A DNA stretch of 64,000 bases from Janthinobacterium rivuli (lineage in GTDB: Bacteria > Pseudomonadota > Gammaproteobacteria > Burkholderiales > Burkholderiaceae_D). The translations under genes and the position numbers were made by a program. A model generated the notes under the pieces. The model worked only from the letters and a program-made list of their open reading frames with translations. It was not told the DNA's origin and made no database searches. The stretch lies in contig NZ_CP121464.1 in the NCBI RefSeq assembly GCF_029690045.1, positions 4,650,001 to 4,714,000 on the forward strand, in the 5' to 3' direction. Positions 34,295-41,916 of this stretch are shown here, piece by piece (the stretch's first letter is position 1; each line of letters begins with the position of its first letter).

Positions 34295-36544
34295 ATGAAC
34301 AAGCCCAACGATCTGGCCATCAGCGCCACCGATCTGAACGACATTGACAGCAACGCGTCCCACGACAACCATTTCAACAGCATCCTGAACGCCCGCCTGA
34401 GCCGCCGCAACTGGCTGCGCGGCAGCGCCGTCACGGCCGCTACCGCCGTCATGGGTTCGATGGGCCTGTCCGCCTGCGGTGGCGGCAGCGACGCCATCGC
34501 CGTCACGCCGACGCCAACGCCGACCCCAACACCCGAAAAACTGCTGGCCTTCACGGCCGTGCCGAAAAGCCTGGCCGACGTCGTGTCGGTACCAGCCGGC
34601 TACACGGCCACGGCCCTGTATGCGCTGGGCGACTCGCTGCGCGCGGCCACGCCAGCGTACAAGAATGACGGCAGCGATACCGATTTCGACAACCGCGCCG
34701 GCGACCACCACGACGGCATGGAATACTACGGCCTGTCCGCCGCCGGTGCGCCGCTGGCGTCCGGCGCCGAACGGGGCTTGCTGGCCATGAACCACGAAGC
34801 GACCACGGACGAAACACTGTCCTCGCACTTCCTGCACGTCAATGGCGGCACCACCTCGCTGCCCCGCCCCGCCGCCGAAGTCGACAAGGAAGTGGCCGTC
34901 CACGGCCTGAGCGTGGTGGAAGTCAAGAAGACGGGCAGCGCCTGGGCCACCGTCAACGATTCCGCCTTCAACCGCCGCGTCACGCCGCTGACGGACATCG
35001 AGCTTGCCGGCCCCGTGCGCGGCAACGCCCTTGTGGTGACCAAGTATTCGCCGACCGGCACCAAGACGCGCGGCACCATCAACAATTGCGGCACGGGCAA
35101 GTCGCCCTGGGGCAGCTACCTGTCCGGCGAAGAAAACTGGGCCGGCTACTTCACCCGCTCGGCCACCGACAATGCGGCGCGCGGCGACAAATCCGTCGTG
35201 TCGCTGAACCGCTATGGCCGTAGCCAGGGCGGCGCCTCGCGCCACGGCTGGGAAACGGGCGGCAGCGACGATAAGTACGCGCGCTGGAATCTGAGCAAGA
35301 TCGGCGCCTCGACCAACGGCAGCGACGACTACCGCAATGAATTGAACGGCATGGGCTACATCGTCGAGATGGACCCGTACGACAAAACCAAAGCCATCCG
35401 CAAGCGCACGGCGCTGGGCCGCTACGCGCACGAAAGCGCCGCCTTCAGCGTGCCGGCCGTGGGCCAGCAGCTGGCCGTGTACATGGGCGACGATTCGCGC
35501 AACGAGTACATCTACAAATTCGTCACGACGGCCGTCTGGGCCGCCGCCGATGCGAACCCGGCTGACCGTATCGCCACCGGCGACAAATACCTCGATTCGG
35601 GCAAGCTGTACGTGGCCAAGCTGGCCGCCGACGGCACGGGCCAGTGGATCGAGCTGGCCATGTCGAACGCGCTGATCCAGGCCTACAGCGCCTACAAGTT
35701 CGCCGACCTGGCCGACGTGCTGGTGAATGCCCGCCTGGCGGCCGACGCCGTGGGCGCGACAAAGATGGACCGCCCGGAATGGTGCTCGGTCAATCCGGCC
35801 AATGGCGAGATCTATTACACGCTGACCAACAATTCGAACCGCACCGTCAATCCGAGCGGCTCGTCGCAGCTGGCGCCGGACAGCGCCAACCCGCGCGCCT
35901 ACACGGACATGAAGGGCAGCAGCGCGCAAAACGGCAATCCGAACGGCCACATCATCCGCTTCAAGGAAGGCACGGGCGCGGCCGCGGCCACCAGCTTTAC
36001 GTGGGACGTCTACCTGTTTGGCGCCGAGAGCGGCGCCGACGCCAGCAAGATCAACCTGTCGAACCTGACGGCGGACCAGGATTTCTCCAGCCCGGACGGC
36101 CTGGCCTTCAGCCCGTACACGGGCATCTGCTGGATCCAGACGGACGATGGCGCGTACACGGACGTGACCAACTGCATGATGCTGGCGGCCATCCCCGGCA
36201 AGGTCGGCGACGGCGCCAAGTCGACCCTGAACTACGCCACGGCGGCCGGCGGCAGCCTGGCCGTCGACACCTTCATCGGCAAGAAACCCACGGCCGACAC
36301 GCTCAAGCGCTTCCTGGTGGGGCCGGTCGGCTCGGAAATCACGGGCATCAGCGAAACGCCTGATGGCAAGACCATGTTCATCAACATCCAGCATCCGGGC
36401 GAAAACACCAAGCTGGCCAATATCGGCGATCCGTCCAAATACACGAGCCAGTGGCCGGCCAACGCCGGTTATGGCGCCGGCAAGCGCCCCCGCTCGGCCA
36501 CCATCGTGATCACCAAGAACGACGGCGGACGCATCGGCAGCTGA
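34295..36544 (+). CDS. phoX: PhoX family alkaline phosphatase (Tat-exported)
   Basis: A 749-residue secreted phosphatase of the PhoX (DUF839) family, which uses Ca and Fe to release phosphate from organic esters. Arg37-Arg38 in SRRNWLRGS form a twin-arginine signal whose hydrophobic part ends in LSAC (Cys61), so it may be a Tat-exported lipoprotein. A Pro-Thr linker follows (about 70-80). Family segments include GDHHDGMEYY, LLAMNHEATT, SYLSGEENWAGYF, YAHESAAF, VYMGDDSRNEYIYKF and DGLAFSP. The double Pho box upstream means expression under phosphate limitation. It stands alone, followed by hairpins before ribA. Confidence 0.95.
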   Translation: MNKPNDLAISATDLNDIDSNASHDNHFNSILNARLSRRNWLRGSAVTAATAVMGSMGLSACGGGSDAIAVTPTPTPTPTPEKLLAFTAVPKSLADVVSVPAGYTATALYALGDSLRAATPAYKNDGSDTDFDNRAGDHHDGMEYYGLSAAGAPLASGAERGLLAMNHEATTDETLSSHFLHVNGGTTSLPRPAAEVDKEVAVHGLSVVEVKKTGSAWATVNDSAFNRRVTPLTDIELAGPVRGNALVVTKYSPTGTKTRGTINNCGTGKSPWGSYLSGEENWAGYFTRSATDNAARGDKSVVSLNRYGRSQGGASRHGWETGGSDDKYARWNLSKIGASTNGSDDYRNELNGMGYIVEMDPYDKTKAIRKRTALGRYAHESAAFSVPAVGQQLAVYMGDDSRNEYIYKFVTTAVWAAADANPADRIATGDKYLDSGKLYVAKLAADGTGQWIELAMSNALIQAYSAYKFADLADVLVNARLAADAVGATKMDRPEWCSVNPANGEIYYTLTNNSNRTVNPSGSSQLAPDSANPRAYTDMKGSSAQNGNPNGHIIRFKEGTGAAAATSFTWDVYLFGAESGADASKINLSNLTADQDFSSPDGLAFSPYTGICWIQTDDGAYTDVTNCMMLAAIPGKVGDGAKSTLNYATAAGGSLAVDTFIGKKPTADTLKRFLVGPVGSEITGISETPDGKTMFINIQHPGENTKLANIGDPSKYTSQWPANAGYGAGKRPRSATIVITKNDGGRIGS

Positions 36545-36659
36545 TGGACCGTGCCTGGCGGAGGCATCCGCCAGGCAACGCCAGCAATTCACCTTGTAAA
36601 AGAAGGAAGTGCCCCTAAGTAAGGTTTATCACCAGACATTGCAACGACCGAATGGCAGC

Positions 36660-36684
36660 CAGGGAAAACGTTTCCCTGCTTTTT
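36660..36684 (+). terminator. Intrinsic terminator downstream of phoX
   Basis: CAGGGAAA (36660-36667), loop ACG and TTTCCCTG (36671-36678) form a perfect 8-base stem followed by CTTTTT. It lies 115 bases after the phoX stop. Confidence 0.65.
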
Positions 36685-36697
36685 GGTATGATGGCAA

Positions 36698-36739
36698 GGC
36701 GCGCCGGCACCGGAGTGGTGTCGCGCGCCTTTTATTTTT
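36698..36739 (+). terminator. Second hairpin with T-tract, 13 bases before ribA: terminator or attenuator
   Basis: GGCGCGC (36698-36704) pairs with GCGCGCC (36723-36729), and inside it GGCACC (36706-36711) with GGTGTC (36717-36722). TTTTATTTTT follows. The stem ends so close to the ribA start (36753) that any ribA transcript starting upstream must read through it. It could be a leader attenuator of ribA or a second terminator for phoX with a ribA start site in the short AT-rich gap. Confidence 0.6.
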
Positions 36740-36752
36740 GATAATTACTTAT

Positions 36753-37418
36753 ATGAGCACAACCATGCAAAGCGGCGCAGACCTCCTGGCGACAGGCGAA
36801 TTGGATTACACGACTTCCTGCGCACTGCCGACGCCGTGGGCCCAGTTCACCTTGCACGCCTTTGTCGAGCACGCGACGGGCAAGGAACACCTGGCCATGG
36901 TGCTAGGCGATATCGGCAACGGCGAACCGGTGCTGGCGCGCGTGCATTCCGAGTGCCTGACGGGCGACGTGCTGTTTTCGCAGCGCTGCGACTGCGGCGC
37001 GCAGCTCGAGGGCGCCCTGAAACGCATCGCCGAGGAAGGCCGCGGCATCTTGCTGTACCTGCGCCAGGAAGGACGCGGCATCGGCCTGATCAACAAGATC
37101 CGCGCCTACCGCCTGCAGGAAGCGGGCGCCGACACGGTGCAGGCGAATGAACAGCTGGGCTTCAAGGCCGACGCGCGCAACTACACCTTGTGCAAACCCA
37201 TGTTCGCGCAATTCGGCATCCACAGCCTGCGCCTGATGACGAACAATCCGCGCAAGATCGCCGCCATGGAAGCGCTGGGCATCACGGTGGCCGAACGGGT
37301 GCCGCTGCTGGTCAACCGCAACGCCTTCAACCAGCACTACCTGAATACCAAACAAAGCAAGCTCGGTCACATGATGACGCCGGAAACGGCGCCGGCGCTG
37401 GAAGACGGCGCCCTGTAG
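36753..37418 (+). CDS. ribA: GTP cyclohydrolase II
   Basis: First enzyme of riboflavin synthesis: converts GTP to 2,5-diamino-6-ribosylamino-pyrimidinone phosphate, with release of formate and pyrophosphate. 221 residues, stand-alone RibA without a RibB domain. Zn ligands Cys68, Cys79 and Cys81 are in [35 protein letters not shown] is the substrate-binding stretch, and [19 protein letters not shown] is the family C-terminal signature. ATG 36753 or 36765 could be the start; neither has a clear Shine-Dalgarno sequence, and the hairpin at 36698-36739 excludes a much earlier one. No FMN riboswitch is visible. Confidence 0.93.
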   Translation: MSTTMQSGADLLATGELDYTTSCALPTPWAQFTLHAFVEHATGKEHLAMVLGDIGNGEPVLARVHSECLTGDVLFSQRCDCGAQLEGALKRIAEEGRGILLYLRQEGRGIGLINKIRAYRLQEAGADTVQANEQLGFKADARNYTLCKPMFAQFGIHSLRLMTNNPRKIAAMEALGITVAERVPLLVNRNAFNQHYLNTKQSKLGHMMTPETAPALEDGAL

Positions 37419-37489
37419 TCCCCCGGGCTGGCGCGGAACGGCGTGTCACCCGGGCGCCGGCCTCACTCCGGCTCACGCACAAAGGATGC

Positions 37490-38893
37490 ATGAAATTATC
37501 TGACTACGCCTTCCTGCTGGCCAGCCTGTGCGCTGCGGCAGGCGCACACGCGGCCCCGGCACCTGCGCCAGCCGCGGCCCCCACCGCCTCGACTCCCCCC
37601 ATCAAACCGCCGCCGGCCACCGCCGCGCCCGCCGCCACCGAACATGCGGCCTTGCCGCCGCCCTCGTCGGCCGCGCAAAAGCTGTACACGGCCGCGCGCG
37701 CCGACATCCTGCAAGTGCGCGTGCTGCTGAAGAACGGCCGCACGCAATCGTCCGTCGGTTCGGGCTTCTTGATCGGCACGGGCGACCTGGTGGTGAGCAA
37801 CTATCATGTCGTGTCCCAGTTCGCGCTCGACCCCGATACCTACGTGGGAGAGTGGGTCGACACGAGCGGCCAGCGCGGTAACGTGGAATTGCTGGCCGTC
37901 GACGTGCTGCACGATCTGGCGGTATTGCGCGTGAACCGCCACGGTACTGGCTTCTTCAAGATGCCGGAAGCGCTGGCGCCGCTGACGCAGGGCCAGTACC
38001 TGTATTCGATGGGCAATCCGCTGGACCTGGGCTTCGCCATTTCGGAAGGCTCGTACAACGGCGTCGTCACGCGCAGCTTCTACGACCAGCTGATGTTTAC
38101 GGGGCCGATCAATTCCGGCATGAGCGGTGGCCCCAGCGTCACGGCGAATGGCGACGTCGCCGGCATCAATGTCTCGAAACGCCTCGATGGCGAACTCGTC
38201 AGTTTCCTAGTGCCCGCCCGCTATGCCCAGCAATTGCTGGCCAAGGTGGCGCAGCAAGGCAAGCCGCCGAAAGACTTCAAGCCCCTGGTGACGGCGCAAC
38301 TGCTGGCGCACCAGGAAGTCATGCTGGCGCGCCTGCTCGACATGCCCTTGAGCCTGAAAGCCATGGGCCCGTACCGCGTGCCCGTGCGCGAGTCCGACCA
38401 GATGCGCTGCTGGGGCCGCTCCAACGTCAAGTCCGACAAGCCCTACATGCTCGACAACACCAGTTGCGCCATGGAGTCGGCCATCTTCATTTCCGGCGCC
38501 CTGCAGACGGGGCAAGTGTCGATGCGCCACGAATTTTTGCGCAGCAGCGAACTGGGCTCCCTGCGCTTTTCCGAACTGGCCAGCGCGTCGTTCAAGAATG
38601 AAAGTTTCGGCAGCTACAAGAGCGTGAACCTGACCGGCCCGCAATGCACCGAACAGTTCGTCAAGAACAAAACCCTGCTCCTGCGCGCCGTGCTGTGCGT
38701 GCGCGCCTACCGCAAGTTTACGGGACTGTACGACTTTGCCCTGCTGGCCGCCAGCACCGATGAGCCAATGATGAGCCTGCAAAGCCGCATCGACGCGCGC
38801 GGCGTGTCGTACGCCAACGGCATGCGCGTCACGCGCACCTTCCTCGAAGCGCTGTCGCGCGCGCCCTCCACCACCAGCAGCCGCAAGCCATGA
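37490..38893 (+). CDS. Secreted trypsin-like serine protease with C-terminal domain of unknown function
   Basis: A 467-residue exported protease. A signal peptide (MKLSDYAFLLASLCAAAGAHA) is followed by a Pro/Ala linker (about 22-60) and a chymotrypsin-fold domain (about 70-270) with the complete triad: His106 (SNYHVVS), Asp142 (HDLAVLRV) and Ser212 (GMSGGPSV). GSGFLIGTGDLVVSNYHVV is typical of DegP/S1C-like folds, but no PDZ domain follows. The last 195 residues are unrecognised, with four Cys. AAAGG stands 4 bases before the ATG. The stop overlaps the start of the FHA-protein gene as ATGA, so the two are co-translated. Target unknown. Confidence 0.87.
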   Translation: MKLSDYAFLLASLCAAAGAHAAPAPAPAAAPTASTPPIKPPPATAAPAATEHAALPPPSSAAQKLYTAARADILQVRVLLKNGRTQSSVGSGFLIGTGDLVVSNYHVVSQFALDPDTYVGEWVDTSGQRGNVELLAVDVLHDLAVLRVNRHGTGFFKMPEALAPLTQGQYLYSMGNPLDLGFAISEGSYNGVVTRSFYDQLMFTGPINSGMSGGPSVTANGDVAGINVSKRLDGELVSFLVPARYAQQLLAKVAQQGKPPKDFKPLVTAQLLAHQEVMLARLLDMPLSLKAMGPYRVPVRESDQMRCWGRSNVKSDKPYMLDNTSCAMESAIFISGALQTGQVSMRHEFLRSSELGSLRFSELASASFKNESFGSYKSVNLTGPQCTEQFVKNKTLLLRAVLCVRAYRKFTGLYDFALLAASTDEPMMSLQSRIDARGVSYANGMRVTRTFLEALSRAPSTTSSRKP

Positions 38894-39870
38894 AGCCGCC
38901 CTATTACATCGAAATCCTCGCCGAGAATGGCGAAGTGCGGCAACGCCAGCGGATCGAGTCCTTGCCGATCCGCATCGGCCGCGGCTACGACAACGACTTC
39001 ATCCTCGACGACGCGCATACGGCCGCAGCGCACGCCATCGTCGAGGACGACGGCGCTGGTGGCCTGCTGCTGCGCGACCTGGGCAGCCAGAATGGCGTGA
39101 TCCACCGGGGACAGCGGCAATTGCAAGTGGCCATGAGCGGCAACAGCATCGTGCGCCTCGGCCACACGCGCCTGCGCGTGCGCGCCAGCGATCATCCGGT
39201 GGCGCCCGAACTGGGCGACACGACCCGGCACGACTGGGAAGGCTTGCGCCCGGCCGTCGCCGGCCTGGCCATGATCGGCGCCTCGGCCGCCTTCAGCAAC
39301 TGGCTCAGTGATGCGGATGCCTTCGAGCCGATTTCCTACCTGATGGTCATCGCCTACGCGCTGGCCGGCGGCCTCGTGTGGGCGTCGGTCTGGGCCGTGG
39401 CAAACCGGCTGTTCGGCCATGTGGCGCGCTTCGGCCGTCACCTGTTCATCATCGGCTGCGGCTTGCTGGCCATGGAAGTGTGGGAACTGGGCAGCAACGT
39501 GGCGGCGTATGCGCTGTCGCTGGAAGCGCTGACGCGCTATGGACGGCACATGTTCATCGTCATCATCTGCGTCATGATCTACTACCATTTGTGCACGATC
39601 AAGCCGCAGCATCCGCGCCGCTTCGGCCTCGTCGCCGTCGTGCTGGCGATCATTGGCTCGACCCTGATCCTGCTGAGCAACCTGCAGATCAGCGGCCGCC
39701 TTGCCGACGAGACATACATGTCGGTCATTTACCCTCCGGTTCTGCGGGTCAGCCCGGATCACACGATGGACGCCTTCTTCCGCGACGCGGCCGGCCTGCA
39801 GCGCGCCGTCGACGCCGAGCGGGGCAAGGCGGCCAAGGGCGCCGACGAAGACGAAGACAGCGGCGATTGA
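38890..39870 (+). CDS. FHA-domain integral membrane protein
   Basis: A 326-residue protein. Residues about 8-95 form a cytoplasmic forkhead-associated domain (LPIRIGRGYDNDFILDD, LLRDLGSQNGVIHRG). The usual Ser three residues before the conserved His is Ala here (AAAHAIV), so phosphothreonine binding may be altered. Residues about 125-275 hold five or six transmembrane helices, including a Trp/Met-rich segment MEVWELGSN; an acidic tail (DEDEDSGD) ends the protein. It overlaps the upstream protease gene as ATGA. FHA proteins usually bind Thr-phosphorylated partners, so this could link cytoplasmic signalling to the secreted protease, but no kinase is nearby. Confidence 0.83.
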   Translation: MKPPYYIEILAENGEVRQRQRIESLPIRIGRGYDNDFILDDAHTAAAHAIVEDDGAGGLLLRDLGSQNGVIHRGQRQLQVAMSGNSIVRLGHTRLRVRASDHPVAPELGDTTRHDWEGLRPAVAGLAMIGASAAFSNWLSDADAFEPISYLMVIAYALAGGLVWASVWAVANRLFGHVARFGRHLFIIGCGLLAMEVWELGSNVAAYALSLEALTRYGRHMFIVIICVMIYYHLCTIKPQHPRRFGLVAVVLAIIGSTLILLSNLQISGRLADETYMSVIYPPVLRVSPDHTMDAFFRDAAGLQRAVDAERGKAAKGADEDEDSGD

Positions 39871-39883
39871 GCCGCCGCCATGC

Positions 39884-39923
39884 AAAAAGCCCGCCGTGTC
39901 CTGACAGACCGGCGGGCTTTTTT
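39884..39923. terminator. Bidirectional intrinsic terminator
   Basis: AAAAAGCCCGCC (39884-39895) and GGCGGGCTTTTTT (39911-39923) form a strong GC stem flanked by A- and T-runs. It serves the protease-FHA operon on the plus strand and the PEP-CTERM gene on the minus strand. Confidence 0.9.
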
Positions 39924-39967
39924 ACGTGCGCCGCGAGGCGCGCAGAAGAGTGCTGCTTAACTTGCGC

Positions 39968-40351
39968 TTAGAATTTGTCATCCTGCTTGCGGCGCGCCGT
40001 AAAACCCAGCAAGCCCAGGCCGATCAGCAGCATGGCGTAGATGGTCGGTTCCGGCACTTCCGACACCAGGCTGTCGCCGCCGGCAACGCTGGCGGGATGG
40101 TTGCCGGCCGCCTTGACCGGTACTTGCTCGCCGGCATCGCAACAGTTTTCCAGGCCTAAGAGGCTCAAGGTATGGCTATCGACCAGCAAGGACTTCGAAC
40201 CGCCGAGGTACTCGCTCGTCGCGCCATATGCGGCGGAAGCGTGTGCGCCAGCGTCCGAGTAACCGGTGGACAAGGGGACGGTGCTGGCGTTCGCCTGGGC
40301 AAACACACCGGCAACGATCAAGGACAAGGCAAATTTGGGCAAGTTTTTCAT
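39968..40351 (-). CDS. PEP-CTERM sorting domain protein
   Basis: A 127-residue exported protein. The signal peptide runs from MKNLPKF to AQANA. The C-terminus carries the PEP-CTERM signal: VPEP, a hydrophobic helix (TIYAMLLIGLGLLGF) and a basic end (TARRKQ). Such proteins are processed by an exosortase (EpsH/XrtA type), which must be encoded elsewhere in the genome. The short mature part is Ala/Ser/Gly-rich with a Cys-Cys pair. GGAG at 6 bases fixes the ATG at 40351 over the TTG at 40363. Role unknown, presumably surface or extracellular matrix. Confidence 0.9.
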   Translation of the reverse strand: MKNLPKFALSLIVAGVFAQANASTVPLSTGYSDAGAHASAAYGATSEYLGGSKSLLVDSHTLSLLGLENCCDAGEQVPVKAAGNHPASVAGGDSLVSEVPEPTIYAMLLIGLGLLGFTARRKQDDKF

Positions 40352-40864
40352 GATGGTCTCCAATCAGTATTCAACGGGCGCAACAGGCGTGAAGGCGCTT
40401 GAGCTGAATACACGCTGCATTGAGGCGTGTCGGCGTAGCGCGGGAAGTGCAAGGATGAGCGGTCGGGGACGTGGCTTCCGCAAAACAGCGCGGACTTGCG
40501 GCGTGCCATGGCGGCACTGCAAGCGTCCTGGAAAGGGTTCGGGTTCCCGGGACAAAATCAGACAATTGACGGGTCAGGTGAAACGTTGAATCTATTCTAT
40601 CTTAAATTCCCTGGAGGAAAAGTATTTTTCTTTTAGTCATGCAAGATACTTTTATGGCAAGCACGCCAAAACAGGCTGGGCAATCCTGCCTGCAAGGGCA
40701 TTGTGCCCCTCGCGCGCCAGCCGGACCTGTCGCGCTAGCGCCACAAACGCGCGCGCCAGTGTCGCATCTTGCGCATTTCTTTTCGCATGCCGCTGCACCA
40801 CGGGGCGAAACAGCATGGCAAAATGTAGTCACGCTGCTATCTATCCGAACAGGGGGAAAGAGGA
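40352..40864. other. 513-bp intergenic region between the PEP-CTERM and YjbR genes
   Basis: Divergent promoter region. Open frames on both strands lack ribosome-binding sites and protein-like composition. An AT-rich part at about 40590-40660 probably holds a promoter, and GGGCA-TTG-TGCCC (about 40696-40708) is a small palindrome. I looked for a sigma-54 (-24/-12) element, common before exosortase-linked PEP-CTERM genes, and found none convincing. Confidence 0.6.
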
Positions 40865-41203
40865 ATGGTCGACCTGGAAGAACTACGCTATCTGGCACTG
40901 TCGTTTCCCGACACCACCGAGGAAGAACACCACGACCGTCCGGCCTTCCGCGTGGGCGGGAAGATCTTCGCCACCCTGCCCGATGACGAGCACATCAACG
41001 TACTGCTCGATGCGGAAGCGGCGCATATCGCCACCGTCATCACGCCATCGGGTTGCGAAAAGCTGTGGTGGGGCGAGCGCCTGGCCGGCATCACGGTGCG
41101 CCTGGCGGACGCCGAACTGGACATGCTGGCCGCCGCCCTGACGGCCGCCTGGCGGCGCAAGGCGCCCAGCGACCTGGCCAAGACCATCGCCCCGACAGGG
41201 TAG
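40865..41203 (+). CDS. MmcQ/YjbR family protein
   Basis: A 112-residue protein of the MmcQ/YjbR family (CyaY-like DNA-binding fold). Typical segments are LRYLALSFPDTTEEEHHDRPAFRVGGKIFATL near the N-terminus and KLWWGERLAGITVRLADAE in the middle. AGAGGA precedes the ATG very closely. It ends directly against the convergent TetR gene (stop codons at 41203 and 41204). No functional context. Confidence 0.88.
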   Translation: MVDLEELRYLALSFPDTTEEEHHDRPAFRVGGKIFATLPDDEHINVLLDAEAAHIATVITPSGCEKLWWGERLAGITVRLADAELDMLAAALTAAWRRKAPSDLAKTIAPTG

Positions 41204-41824
41204 TTACAAGGGCCAATTGCGCAGAAGCAAACCCACCATCTGCTGCAACTGTTCGCGCGAGACGCCGGCCGCCGCCTGGATGGCCATGCCCTGCGACAGG
41301 GTCACGACAAAGCGCGCCTGCTGCTCGGGGCAGGAATCGGGCGGCAAATCCCCCTCTTCCCTGGCCCGCCGCAAGCGGTCGCGCAGTTTGATTTCACCGC
41401 GCAGCCGGCGCGCGAACAATTCATCGCGGATCGGCAAGGCATCGTCGCTGCACGCCAGCGCCGCATTGACGCCCATGCAGCCGTGCGGCCCGTCGGGCAT
41501 GGTTTGCGCGTCGACATATTGTGTCAGCAAGGCTTCCACCACCTGGCGCGCCGTCGGCTGTTCCAGCGCCGCATCGAAAAACCGCATGCGCGTGTCGCTG
41601 TAGCGCTCGAGCGCCTTGTGGAACAGTTGCTCCTTGTTGCCAAAGACGGCATACAGGCTGGGCCGGTTCATGCCCATGGCTTTCGTCAATTCCGGCAAGG
41701 AACTGCCTTCATAGCTCTTTTCCCAGAATACTTTCATGGCGCAATCGAGCGCCGCGTCCTCGTCGAAGGTGCGTGGCCGTCCCGTTTTTGCCTTGCCTAC
41801 CGCCTCTTTTTTATCTTGTTTCAT
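41204..41824 (-). CDS. TetR family transcriptional repressor
   Basis: A 206-residue TetR regulator. The N-terminal helix-turn-helix spans about 20-65 (FDEDAALDCAMKVFWEKSYEGSSLPELTKAMGMNRPSLYAVFGNKEQLF); the ligand-binding domain follows and is of the TetR_C type seen next to MFS pumps. The gene is divergent from an MFS exporter. Two copies of ACCG-N2-CGGT lie in the 92-base gap, one touching its own start codon, so it should repress both itself and the exporter until a ligand binds. Confidence 0.94.
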   Translation of the reverse strand: MKQDKKEAVGKAKTGRPRTFDEDAALDCAMKVFWEKSYEGSSLPELTKAMGMNRPSLYAVFGNKEQLFHKALERYSDTRMRFFDAALEQPTARQVVEALLTQYVDAQTMPDGPHGCMGVNAALACSDDALPIRDELFARRLRGEIKLRDRLRRAREEGDLPPDSCPEQQARFVVTLSQGMAIQAAAGVSREQLQQMVGLLLRNWPL

Positions 41825-41885
41825 ACCGTTCGGTAAAAAATTATTGACAACGATGTCTGCCTGCCCTGATTATATACCGACCGGT
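41825..41885. promoter_or_regulatory. MFS promoter with two TetR operators
   Basis: ACCGTTCGGT (41825-41834) and ACCGACCGGT (41876-41885) share the context ATACCGNNCGGTWAAA and are 51 bases apart. Between them is a plus-strand promoter: TTGACA at 41844-41849 and GATTAT at 41868-41873 (18-base spacer). The second operator sits at the start-point region of the exporter promoter; the first directly abuts the tetR start codon. This is an autoregulated repressor/exporter switch. Confidence 0.75.
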
Positions 41886-41916
41886 TAAAAACCTTCCAGC
41901 TTTTCAGGAACCTCAC

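Noticed and set aside
36545..36752. FMN riboswitch in front of ribA
   Set aside because: The conserved RFN blocks are absent; only two simple hairpins with T-tracts are present.
40352..40864. Sigma-54 promoter for the PEP-CTERM gene
   Set aside because: GG and GC dinucleotides at -24/-12 spacing with a TGGCAC-N5-TTGC match could not be found; only partial TGGCA matches occur.
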